Part shown: piece after piece, positions 54,611 through 64,000 of the stretch | Position numbering within the stretch: the first letter of the stretch is position 1 | How the letters are laid out: each line of letters starts with the position of its first letter | Assembly: GCF_004379335.1 (NCBI RefSeq) | Contig: NZ_CP038013.1 | Location: forward strand, 434,001-498,000 | Reading direction: 5' to 3' | Source: Spiroplasma gladiatoris | Lineage (GTDB): Bacteria > Bacillota_I > Bacilli_A > Mycoplasmatales > Mycoplasmataceae | DNA length: 64,000 nt | Position numbers and translations under genes: made by a program | Notes under the pieces: model-generated | What the model saw: only the letters and a program-made list of their open reading frames with translations | Told to the model about the DNA's origin: nothing | The model's database searches: none

Positions 54611-56149
54611 ATGATCGGAATGATTTCGACAGCTTACTTTACAGTGAGAGACCGTGAAGGTGTTAAAACTGTTAAAAAATATTGGTGAAGAAACATGGTT
54701 ATTCAACACGTTAAGTTTAGAGGGAAATTTTTCATAATCGCAACTATCGGATATGGAAAAGCAAATGCTGCTATGGCAATTACATACTTAATGGAAGAAT
54801 ATCCAGCTTTAGAAACAGTGCTAAATATCGATTTAGCTTTATCAACAAATGACAAATTTGACACAACTGACACAGTTATGTCAACAAAATTTATTTACAG
54901 AGATGCTGATTTAACAGTATTCAAAGATATTAAATATGGGCAAATAGTTCATGAACCAGAAGCATTTGCTTTCAATACAGAATTTGTTACTCAAGTTAAA
55001 AACTTTAAATTAGGAGTTTCAGATGGAATTGTTGGAACTGCAGATATGTTAATCTATAATTCAAAACAATTCAAAGAAATGGTTGACAAATATGGTCAAA
55101 CTATTGATGTTATTGATACAGAATCTGGAGCATTAGCTCAAGTTGCAAAAAAATCAAGTGTTAACTTTGTTGCATTAAAAATTATTTACAACAACGCTTT
55201 ATCACCATGAGATAATGATCCATTACATAAATTTAAAATTTATGAAACAGCTAATACTTTAAAATACTTATTAGCAAGATTATTTAACTTATTATCTTCA
55301 AGATATATTATTGACTTTTCAAAAAGTTCAAATGATGAATTAGAGGTTATAAACGAATTATTTGAACTAGAACACGATCAATGAGTTAAAAGATTTAAAA
55401 AAGATACAGTTTCATTATTCTCAGGAATGGGACCATCATTGATGATGGTTGACAAAAGTGGTTTAAAACCAGAAGCAGTTGACATTGTTGAAGTTATGAA
55501 AGCTAAAATCGAAGACGAAGGACCATCAAAAGTTATTTTAGGAGAAGATGAATGAAAAAATGCTCCAAAAAAATGATTACGTAAATTGATGTTCTTAAAT
55601 AATATCAGCGTAAATGACGATGAATTATTATGAAATAAATCTGCAAAATATGATTTAAAAACTGGAAAAATCTTTACTATGGAAGATGTGGCAAAAAACA
55701 TTGCTAAAGTAATTGCAGATCGCTCACAAGACAAATCATCATATACTTATGATGGAGCAACAGTTAATAAAAAACACTTATTAATTGCATGTGATGCACC
55801 AATTTCATTCTACATTACACATAACCAAACTCATGAGTTTGTTGAAGGTAAGAAAAAAGGATCTCAATTAGTAGCTAATGAATTTATGAAATATTTAAAT
55901 ACAATCTTAGCTGAAGTTGAATCACCTTTTGAGAAAATATTAGTTTATGTAAAAATCCCAGCAATTGGATCAGGTAAATTACCAATCTTTATGACAACAA
56001 AAAATAAAGTAAATACTCCAATTGTATTTGGTGGATTCAATGAAAAAGATCAAAATGTCTTTACAGTTGTTGATATCACAAGAAATGATTATGATCCATT
56101 AAAAGTTGGTTCATTCAAAGTTACAGTTCGTTTAAAAACTGAAGGATAA
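54611..56149 (+). CDS. Nucleosidase-like (MTAN/PNP fold) protein with a C-terminal extension
   Basis: A 512-residue protein. Residues 1-220 resemble 5'-methylthioadenosine/SAH nucleosidases: FIIATIGYGKANAAMAITYL (usual IGVGKVNAA), VLNIDLALS, and DTESGALAQVA with Glu171 (usual EMEGAAIAQV), then VNFVALKIIYNNA, where the catalytic Asp of the family (usual ISD) appears as Asn. The last 290 residues have no recognised domain (DEWKNAPKKWLRKLMFLNN, LLIACDAPISFYITHNQTHE). ATG 54611 follows GAGGTGACAG. Activity on MTA/SAH is therefore in doubt. A monocistronic gene with terminators on both sides, and well kept codons. Confidence 0.75.
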
Positions 56150-56158
56150 TTTAATAAA

Positions 56159-56186
56159 GAAACCACTATTTGTGGTTTTTTTTATA
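56159..56186 (+). terminator. Rho-independent terminator
   Basis: AAACCAC/GTGGTTT with loop TATTT and a T-run, 10 bases after the stop. Confidence 0.85.
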
Positions 56187-56225
56187 TTTGTTTGGTATTA
56201 TTTTTCTATTATAGTAGGTGATGTT

Positions 56226-56672
56226 GTGGCTAAGTTAAAAAAAGATAAATCGTTTAAGTCAATTAAAACTAATGAAGCTGACAATTCCGCTATATTGGCA
56301 TTTGAAGAATTACTTGATTTATCAACAACTAAACTTTCTGACATCAAACTTGAAACAATAACTTTAGAAGATGATGAGATTAATTATGTCAATATCAATG
56401 ATACAGTTGAATTAGATGAAGATGATTTAACAAAAATAATTAATCGTGCAAAAAAACATGGCGAAGTTGTTAGGGGATCTAGAAAATTAAATCCATTAGA
56501 AATTGAAGAAGAAGAAATTATAAACAAAGCTTTAAAAGAAGGTAAATCCAGATATGATTCAGATGTTTTAAGGGAATTAATTTTAAAAAGACAAAAAGAA
56601 CGACGAAAAGAAATAGGTTTAACAAATATTTTAAAAAACGCAAAAAATAATAAAGATAATTACGATAAATAA
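56226..56672 (+). CDS. Small acidic hypothetical protein
   Basis: A 148-residue soluble, highly charged protein (ELDEDDLTKIINRAKKHGE, LNPLEIEEEEIINKALKEGK). The start is GTG 56226 after AGGTGA; the hydrophobic extension of the frame upstream has no RBS. Unknown family. It is followed 19 bases later by the YitT-type gene and is likely in its operon. Confidence 0.75.
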   Translation: MAKLKKDKSFKSIKTNEADNSAILAFEELLDLSTTKLSDIKLETITLEDDEINYVNINDTVELDEDDLTKIINRAKKHGEVVRGSRKLNPLEIEEEEIINKALKEGKSRYDSDVLRELILKRQKERRKEIGLTNILKNAKNNKDNYDK

Positions 56673-56691
56673 TATGAGAAAAGGTAAGAAA

Positions 56692-58329
56692 ATGGAAACT
56701 ATAGATATTGATCCTCAAAAAGTTAATACAATAGAAGGTAATGATTCAAATCAAAAAGTAATAAAAGATTTGGATATGACTCATCTTGAAAATAAAATTA
56801 TTTCTAAAAGAGAGCAAAGGTTGTTAGTACAATCATATTTTAAAAATAAGTTTTGAAAAGAGTTTTTAAAACTTATTTTAGCTGCATTTATAATTACTAT
56901 CGCATTTGACTACTTTATTTCTGTTACTGGTAGAAATGGATTATTTCCTGCTGGTCTTGGTGCGTTTGCTAGATTTTTATCAATCTTAACATATGGAAAT
57001 GATGTATCAAAACAAAGCTCATTTTATTTTATTTATTATTTTGTAATAAATGTACCTTTATTTATATTTGGATATATTAAATTAGGAAAGAAATTTAGTT
57101 ATACAACAATTCTATTTGTTGCTTTACAAATAACTTTTGACCAAATTATTCAAATTATTCCTTATATTAACCCAACTGAATTTCATTTTATTGTCAATTA
57201 TAAATTATTACAAGATATTACAAATTCGTGAAATGCAGGAATATGATTATTTGTTTTTGGTGTAATCGGAGGATTAATGCTGGGATTAAGTTATTCAATT
57301 GTTTATAAAATGGGTTCTTCTACTGGTGGTGCTGATTTTATTTCTATATATTATTCTAAAAAGAAAAATAAACCAATTGGTGCGATTAATCGTAATGTCA
57401 ATTTAGTAATTTTAGCTGTTGTTATAACTTTAAATACAATTATTTTGCCAATGAATATGGTAAATCCAGATATTAAAGCAAATGTTTTAAATAATCTTGG
57501 TTTAGCAAAAGCGTTTGAAACTTATGATAAAAATAATGTCGATTTAATTAATTCTATTTTAAATTATTTATTTAATAAATCAGGATTAGTTGATGTAAAT
57601 GGAGTTGTTAATCCTGATTTTGCCCATAACATGGGTTTAACAGATTTAAAAGGAAAAGATCACGCGCAATTAATTCAAGAAATTATTGAAAATTTAAAAG
57701 GAAAAAATAATTTTAATACTGATACTGGATGAAAATATTTAGTTGAATATGCCACTAAAAATGGTTATGGTGATGATTTACCAACCTCATTAGTTGCTCA
57801 AATTAAATTAGGATTTATATTTGGACCATCTTTATTCGCTTCTATTGGTCTTGTACTTGCTTCTGCAATAACCACTAATGCACTTTATCCAAAATTTACC
57901 GTAAGAACTTATTTAATTAAAACTAATAACCCTAAAGAAATTAACAAAACTCTTTTAGATAAAGGATATCAAAATGATATTATTAGTTGAGATGTTACAA
58001 ATAGAATTAATCGAAATTATTTACACAGAGCTGTAATAATGGTTGCAATGACAGTTTTAAATTGAGATGAAATTGAAAAAGATATATTTATGGCAGATCC
58101 AAATGTAAAAATAAATATTTTACAAACTAAAGCCATTAAAGGTATTTTTGATTATGACATTAAGAAGAATGATGAAAGAGATGTTATTTTAAAAAAAATT
58201 ACTTCAGATGAACAAGAGTTAGAAAAAATTCGTCAAATTGCACTTGTTAAATATAATAAAGAGCAAAAAAAAGCAAAACGAAAAAAAATGTTAAAAAGTC
58301 CAATTTCAAAAAATAATAAAAAAAATTAA
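56692..58329 (+). CDS. YitT-family membrane protein
   Basis: A 545-residue protein. The YitT (DUF161) membrane domain has helices at about 62-82, 105-128, 130-150, 185-210 and 350-370, with MLGLSYSIVYKMGSSTGGADFISIYYSKK as its signature. A mollicute-specific insert of about 90 residues interrupts it (about 255-345). A C-terminal DUF2179 ligand-binding domain follows (FTVRTYLIKTNNPKEINKTL). The end is basic. ATG 56692 was chosen because AAGGTAAG precedes it. The transported or sensed compound is unknown for the family. Confidence 0.88.
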
Positions 58330-58385
58330 TAATTTAAACTTTAATTACTTTTTTTTGTATAATAAGTAAGTATGGTGATTGACAA

Positions 58386-58661
58386 ATGAAAGACGAAGAT
58401 ATAATTAGCACAATCAAAATGATGCTAGAACTCAAACTTGTAGAGATCAAAACACAAATTAGTAATATTACTATTAAAGACCTTTATAATTATTTGACTA
58501 ACATTATTTTAAAAAGAAATAAAATTGAGAATATCAATAATGCTGCTTATTATATAATGAACATAAAAGTTAATAAACTATTTGAATATTTAAACTATGA
58601 ATCAATTAAAGACGATTCAAACACTATAGCTAATGATTTAAAAACCATTTTAGAAGGATAA
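58386..58661 (+). CDS. ComN-like post-transcriptional regulator
   Basis: A 91-residue helical protein (DIISTIKMMLELKLVEIKTQ, IKDLYNYLTNIILKRNKIEN). In Bacillus the small regulator ComN (YrzD) is encoded beside secDF, and this gene sits directly upstream of secDF with almost no gap. The length and the helix pattern agree; identity is inferred mainly from context. Confidence 0.6.
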   Translation: MKDEDIISTIKMMLELKLVEIKTQISNITIKDLYNYLTNIILKRNKIENINNAAYYIMNIKVNKLFEYLNYESIKDDSNTIANDLKTILEG

Positions 58662-58667
58662 GTGATT

Positions 58668-61600
58668 ATGGTGAAAAAAAACTCGCCCAAAACTAAACTA
58701 AACAAATCTGGAAAATTTAATATATTTAGATTTTGTTCAATCTTTATAATACTTGCATCACTTTTAGTTGGAATCTTTTTTTCAACTGAACGTTTTACAG
58801 ATAAATTTCGTTTAGGTAGTGATTTTAAAGGTTATTATTCTGCTCTAGTTGCGGTAAATAACGTAAATAAAGAAGCGGCAACTGGAGGTCAACCTAACGG
58901 TGATTCAAAAGAAGCAGCAAAAGTTTTAGAAGAACGTTTAAACCCAATGGGAACAAATCAAATTACAATTGAAACTGCTGGATTAAACTATTTGAAAGTT
59001 CTTTCTCCAGTTGAAGCGTATGATTCAGAAACTCAATTTAAAAATCAAATCCAAAGAAATGGTGGAGCGATTTTACTTAATGAAAAATATGAGGACTATC
59101 AATTAAAAATTGAAGACAAAAAAATAACTCGTTCTGGAATTACAGATTATTTTAGTGAAGCGAAAACAACTGCAATTACTTCTGGTAGTTCAAAAAGTCC
59201 TGCTATTCAATTTAAATTAAATGGAACAAAATTTAGTGATATTTTTAGTGAACAAGAAACTTCAGTTAATATGAAACTGATGGTTGATGCTGATGGTTTT
59301 TATAACGAAATTAGAAACTATTATAACACTGTAAAAAAAGATAAAACTGAAGATAAAATTGCAAGTTATTTTGATCAAGTAATAACACCAATGAGAAATT
59401 TGTATAAAAATTCAGATACTGAAGAGTTACAAAAAAGTACTTTATCTGATTTATTTGCTGGAACTTACGAAGAAATTGATACAGGTGGAAATAAAAGAAA
59501 TATTTATACAAACTTGTTAGATGAAGAGGTCAGTCAATCTAAATTTTTAGAGTATGTTAATAGTAATTTTAAATTCTTGAGTGAGACTTCAAAATATGTT
59601 TATGATCCCAATGCAAAATCAGAGGATTTTAATGGCGAAGAAGCAAAATATGCAAATGATATTGAAGGATATAATAATTTAAACTCTTATACAAAAAATA
59701 AATTAGGAAAAATTGCTGATGTATTCAAAGCTATTAATACAATCGTTGGAAAATATTGAGATAATCAAAAATCAACAATGATTAATAACGAAAAAGCAAT
59801 GTCTGAAAAAATAGGTAGCTATATCTTATATTCAGGAGCTATTACAAAACAACAATCAAATAATTCACTTGCTTATATAGATGGTTCTAATTTAAAAATT
59901 ATTTTTTATGAACAACCAGAATCAGCTGCTCGTACTGGAGCTGCTGTATTTAACGCATCAACAAAAGGATTTGTATTTACAGTTAATAATATTTTAAAAA
60001 CTAATCCTTCTGTAACTTCTTTAATGTTGCAACTTGCAATTATATTTTTAGGAGTTGTTGCATTAGCATTGTTAATTTACTCATTATTCTTATATAGAAT
60101 TTTAGGGCTATTTATGATTGTTGTTATCTTAGCAATAACAACCTTGACATTAATGTCAACAACATGATTCGGACTTACTCTTGGAATTGAAGCAATTATT
60201 GCTGTTGCAATTATAGTTTCAATTAACTTAGAAATATTTTCAATGATATTTGAAAATATGAAGTTCAATTTATACGTTAAACAACGAAATATAAAAACCA
60301 GTTATAATATTTCAATTAAAGAAAATATTACTTTAGCGATTGACGTTTTAATTGCTTTAATAATTCCTTCAATTTCATTGTTTTGGATTACATCAAATGC
60401 AATTCAGTCCTTTGCAATAATTATTTTAATGGGAGTTGTGTTTACATTATTATTTACAGTTTTATTAGCAACAATTTTAAATAAATTATTAATATCAACA
60501 AATATTTTTAACAATAAACCAGAATTGTTTGCTTTAAACACTGATTTTGTAAATCAAGGAAAAGTATTTTTACAATATAAAATTAGAAATACAAAAAATA
60601 AAATTCAAAAATTAAAACAAAAAAATAGGGATACGAGTGCCTATGAACAAAAACTTGTAAAGCTTGAAGAAAAACTTAACATAAAAATCGAAACAGCAAT
60701 TACAAAACAAAAAGCTTTACTTGAAAAATATAACCAAAAAATAAATAAAAAAATATCAGAGTATGAAACTAAGTTAAATAAAATCATTGATCCTAAAAAG
60801 GCAACTAAAAAAATGAGAATTGAATTCAAAATTAATGAATTAAAATACTTGTTAGAAGAAAAAGTTGATGTTGAAATGGATGAAGAAAGCGATGTTGTTT
60901 TAAATACTCAAGATAAAATTAAAATTAAATCTTATGAAAAAACTATTAGACATGGTTCAAAATTTGTTTTATTAGCATTAGCAGTATTTAGTATCGTAAC
61001 TTCAATTCTTGGAGGGTTAAAAATTCCTAATTTGGACTCATCATTTGGTAATAGAGTTGAATATACTTTATGAGGTACAAAATTAGAGTCAATGTATAAT
61101 GGGGTAAGATCATTTTCACAAAAATCAAGTGGTAGTGATGAGTTAAAAGAAAAAGTAACTCAAATGCTTGAAGAAAAAGATATAACACCTTCAAATAGTG
61201 ACGAAAAACCTCCATTTGCAACAGTTGTTTATAGTTTCTTAGATATTGTATTTTCAAACGAAGATTATTTAAATTCAATTACAGATTCAATTGGAAATTC
61301 AGAAGCTTATAAATTTCATAACTACGCAATTAACTACGGAAATAATTTCAACTATGTTTCTTCATCAACAAATGATGATATTCAATGAGTTACTCTATCA
61401 GTAATTTCTGTAACTTATTCAGATTCATATACAATTAAAAATCTATTTGCAGAAGTTGGTGGATTCAACAAAACTCAAGAAATTGATAGTAATGGTGGTT
61501 TTGTTGCAAAACGTATTAGACCTTATACAATTGTTGATATGGCAATTCAAATGGCTTATGGAGTTCTTGCTATTGTATTAGCATTAGCAATCTATATCCT

Positions 61601-62363
61601 TATTAGATTTAAATGAACATACTATATTGCAATGGTAATTGGAATAATATTAGTACCTGTTTTAACACTTGGGGCAATAGTTTCGTTCTATATACCTTTA
61701 GGAATGACTTCATTAATAGCAGTTGCAGTGGCAATATCATTTACTTGTTTGACAATGTTTATGTTGTTTGGAAAAGTAAGAAACTTAATTGCAAATAAAG
61801 ACGAAAATAGTATGATCAATTTCTTTAAAAAAGAAATAGAATATAGTATTGAAGTTAAAAATATGAAGAAAAAAATTAAAGATGAAATTTTCTTGAAAAA
61901 AGCTGATATGAAATTAAAAGCTAAAGAAAAAAAATTATCAAAAGAAGAAAGAAATGACTTGAAACTTGAATTTAAAAAATTCAAACAACAAAAATATATT
62001 GAGTATAAAGAAGTTAGAAAAAATAATAAAGTTGAGATTAATAAAGTTTCAAAAAGAAATAACTACTTAAAAGAAATTATGGTTCAATCATTTAAGTATG
62101 GAATTAAACGTTCTTTATTAATTGGAGTATTTTACATTATTATTTCATTATTATTATCAATAACTTTAACTTCATTAGCTTCATTTGGTTTAAGTGTAAT
62201 AATTGGAATTGTTTCTTCGGGAATAATTATGTTATTTATTTGTTTACCAGTTTGAATTTGACTAGAACAAATTAGAATTAGAAATCACTTAACAAGAAAA
62301 CGTTTTATAAACGGATTAAAAGTAACAGGTGAAGAACAAATTATCGAAGGGGTTAATGACTAA
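58668..62363 (+). CDS. secDF: Protein translocase SecDF, single chain
   Basis: A 1,231-residue fusion of SecD and SecF, proton-driven helpers of Sec export. SecD half: helix 1 (about 23-43), a long extracytoplasmic P1-type domain from GSDFKGYY to about 435, then five helices (about 440-600). SecF half: helix FVLLALAVFSIVTSILGG near 765, external domain, five helices from about 965. Two charged coiled coils are added, one between the halves (about 640-715) and one in the SecF loop after MFMLFGKVRNLI (about 1045-1130). ATG 58668 fits the AAGGA spacing better than GTG 58662. Many TGA codons are Trp. Confidence 0.92.
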
Positions 62364-62366
62364 TTT

Positions 62367-62894
62367 ATGGACAAAAATTTAAATTTAAAAGATTATATTT
62401 TAGATGTAAATGATTTTCCGATTAAAGGAGTGGTTTTTAAAGATATCACTCCTTTATTAAATAATGTTGATGCATTTAAACAAGCTGTTAACCAAATGGT
62501 TGAATATGTTAAGTTAAAAAAAGCAAACGTTGTTGTTGCACCAGAAGCAAGGGGATTTTTATTCGCATCAGCTGTAGCTTATGCTGCAGATGTTAGATTT
62601 GTTTTGGTTAGAAAACCAGGTAAACTTCCAAGAGAAGTTATTGATATTGAATATGAACTTGAATACAATAAAGGTCATATTCAAATTCACAAAGATGATT
62701 TAAATGACCATGATAAAGTTGTTATTGTTGATGATGTTTTAGCAACTGGAGGAACTATGCAAGCAATTATTGATTTAGTTCACCAAAGTAAAGCAACAGT
62801 TAATGGTATTGTATTTTTAGCTGATCTTTTGTTTTTGCATGACAAAGATTTATTTAAAGAATACGATTCAAAGTCATTATTGACTTATAAATAA
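62367..62894 (+). CDS. apt: Adenine phosphoribosyltransferase
   Basis: A 175-residue enzyme that makes AMP from adenine and PRPP. It has FPIKGVVFKDITPLL, VVAPEARGFLFASAVA, RKPGKLPREVI and the PRPP loop VVIVDDVLATGGTMQA. Salvage is the main purine source in mollicutes. It starts 3 bases after secDF; in Bacillus the order is secDF-recJ-apt, so recJ is missing here. The terminator follows 17 bases after the stop. Confidence 0.97.
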   Translation: MDKNLNLKDYILDVNDFPIKGVVFKDITPLLNNVDAFKQAVNQMVEYVKLKKANVVVAPEARGFLFASAVAYAADVRFVLVRKPGKLPREVIDIEYELEYNKGHIQIHKDDLNDHDKVVIVDDVLATGGTMQAIIDLVHQSKATVNGIVFLADLLFLHDKDLFKEYDSKSLLTYK

Positions 62895-62910
62895 ATATTT
62901 TATTTTCTTA

Positions 62911-62940
62911 AAAAGTGCTTTATTATAGGCGCTTTTTATT
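62911..62940 (+). terminator. Terminator after apt
   Basis: AAAAGTGC/GCGCTTTT (one G-T pair) with loop TTTATTATAG and a short T-run. Confidence 0.75.
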
Positions 62941-63030
62941 ATCTTTAAACTTGATATTTTTCTTTTTATATGGTTTTATAAGTTTGAAGTAAAAATTAAT
63001 GGGTTGAAAAAATAATATAAAATTTATCAA

Positions 63031-63069
63031 TTCAAAAGCATAAGCACTGGGCGTATAATGTGCTTTGCT
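63031..63069 (+). promoter_or_regulatory. nrdD promoter overlapped by an inverted repeat
   Basis: TTCAAA (63031-63036), 17 bases, TATAAT (63054-63059). An inverted repeat AGCA-T-AAGCAC (63037-63047) / GTGCTT-TGCT (63060-63069) surrounds the -10, which suggests a repressor site. Downstream CTATTTT/AAAATAG may form a leader hairpin. Confidence 0.6.
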
Positions 63070-63114
63070 ATTTTATTTCACTCAAAGTATAAAAATAGAC
63101 AGGGTGGTTTTACA

Positions 63115-64000
63115 ATGAGTGCAAAAGAATTAAATTATAGCAATATGATGAATGAATTCAGTCAAGTTATTTCTACAAAAAACAATGATTTAAAAAATGA
63201 AAATGCTAATATGAGTGGCGATACTGCAAGTGGAAAAATGATGAAATTTGCTTCAATCGGTGCTAAAGATTTTGCATTAGAAAATTTAGTAAATCCTGTT
63301 TATAGTGATTTACATAAAAAAGCATTGATACACATTCATGATTTAGATTACTATCCAACTAAATCAGCTACATGTGTTCAATATAATATTGAAGAGATAT
63401 TTGAGAATGGATTTAGAACAAGAAATGGATTAATCAGAGAACCTCAGTCAATTGGAGTTTATGCTGAGTTAGCGGCAATTATTTTTCAAACTTGTCAAAA
63501 TGAAATGCACGGAGGTCAAGCAATTCCTGCATTTGACTATTTTATGGCACCTGGTGTTAATAAAAGTTTTAGAAAAGCTTTGAAAAGAAATATTGAACAA
63601 TTCTTTCAATTTTTTGATGAAAAAATTAATTTAGAAAAATTACAACTTATTTTAAAAGATGAAGAAATTAAGTTTAAAGAATTAGAATTTGAGCATGTAA
63701 AAAGACATGTTTCAAGTGATAAATTTACTTCTCAAATTTATGACAAAATTAGAGAAATGAGTATTAAAAATGTTGAGTATGAAACAGATCAAGCAATGGA
63801 AGGTTTTATTTATAATTTAAATACTCAACATTCAAGAGGTGGAAATCAAGTTGTTTTTTCATCAATTAATTTAGGAACAGACACCTCAAAAGAAGGAAGA
63901 CAAGTTACAAGATCACTTTTAAAAGCGTTAAGAAATGGTTTAGGAAATGGTGAAACTTCAATATTCCCAATCGTAATTTTTAAAGTTAAAACTGGAGTTA
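63115..64000 (+). CDS. nrdD: Anaerobic ribonucleoside-triphosphate reductase, 5' part
   Basis: The first 295 codons of class III ribonucleotide reductase; the gene runs past the window end. Typical blocks: KALIHIHDLDYYPTKSATC (about residues 74-92), QNEMHGGQAIPAFDYFMAPG (about 127-146), NTQHSRGGNQVVFSSINLG (about 240-258). The enzyme makes dNTPs with a glycyl radical near its C-terminus, which is outside the window, and needs an activase (NrdG). The usual N-terminal ATP-cone is absent or replaced by a short segment (SAKELNYSNMMNEF). ATG 63115 follows AGGGTGG. Confidence 0.95.
   Translation, partial: MSAKELNYSNMMNEFSQVISTKNNDLKNENANMSGDTASGKMMKFASIGAKDFALENLVNPVYSDLHKKALIHIHDLDYYPTKSATCVQYNIEEIFENGFRTRNGLIREPQSIGVYAELAAIIFQTCQNEMHGGQAIPAFDYFMAPGVNKSFRKALKRNIEQFFQFFDEKINLEKLQLILKDEEIKFKELEFEHVKRHVSSDKFTSQIYDKIREMSIKNVEYETDQAMEGFIYNLNTQHSRGGNQVVFSSINLGTDTSKEGRQVTRSLLKALRNGLGNGETSIFPIVIFKVKTGV

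Noticed and set aside
55378-55734. A 118-codon frame opposite the nucleosidase-like gene
   Set aside because: Antisense shadow of a well-conserved coding region, without RBS or family similarity.
63000-63114. A 2'-deoxyguanosine or purine riboswitch before nrdD, as known in Mesoplasma florum
   Set aside because: The junction sequences of that class are absent, and the region is better explained by a promoter with an inverted repeat.
1-64000. CRISPR arrays, rRNA genes, prophage or replication origin
   Set aside because: No regularly spaced repeats, no rRNA sequence, no phage structural genes and no DnaA-box cluster were seen.

Overview
The window is from a mollicute of the Mesoplasma/Entomoplasma/Spiroplasma type. 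It is very AT-rich, TGA is read as tryptophan throughout (most long genes here contain in-frame TGA that is conserved as Trp), lipoproteins carry a lipobox with Cys at residue 24, and the gene set (truB-ribF, rpsO, miaA, trmL, rdgB, DEAD-box helicase, MoxR/VWA pair, MOLPALP-like lipoprotein, YitT, comN-like, secDF, apt, nrdD) is that of a small wall-less genome. All gene ends below were worked out with genetic code 4. There is one tRNA (Gly-TCC) and no rRNA or CRISPR.

Region 1 (1-24,120) is an accessory zone of surface proteins, insertion sequences and an efflux pump. Two decayed IS3-type elements flank three secreted or lipoprotein genes (1,616-4,778). A heterodimer-style ABC exporter half is divergent from a MarR-type regulator (6,309-8,817). 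A complete IS1202-like element (9,565-11,043) sits in a 30-bp target duplication just upstream of a large lipoprotein gene. The housekeeping pair truB-ribF follows, then a decayed ABC exporter locus, two nearly identical tandem lipoprotein genes, rpsO on the minus strand and a second, frameshifted IS1202-like copy.

Region 2 (24,120-34,870) is a defence island: a decayed second rpsO, a C5-methyltransferase overlapping an HNH endonuclease gene, two decayed transposases of different families, an MrcB-like/NO VEIN-type nuclease cut by a nonsense codon, a second HNH endonuclease, and a single-chain fusion of a C5-cytosine methyltransferase with a beta-class amino-methyltransferase. It ends with a small protein resembling an HNH domain that lost its catalytic histidine.

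Region 3 (34,870-64,000) is mostly core genome: a probable structured RNA ahead of miaA, an RpiR regulator, a broken ABC exporter, tRNA-Gly, an APH/LicA-like kinase, rdgB, trmL, a DEAD-box helicase, a secreted HExxH protein, a RavA-like AAA+/ViaA-like VWA pair with a PPC-domain protein and a membrane protein, a degenerate SGNH lipoprotein plus a MOLPALP-like lipoprotein, a nucleosidase-like fusion, YitT, comN-like, secDF, apt and the 5' part of nrdD.

Most noteworthy: the fused C5/amino methyltransferase with its HNH partner; the decayed rpsO; the IS with a 30-bp target duplication beside a T16 tract in a lipoprotein promoter region; the RNA-like element at 34,931-35,041 with three mutually crossing stems; and the SGNH protein that has lost two catalytic residues.
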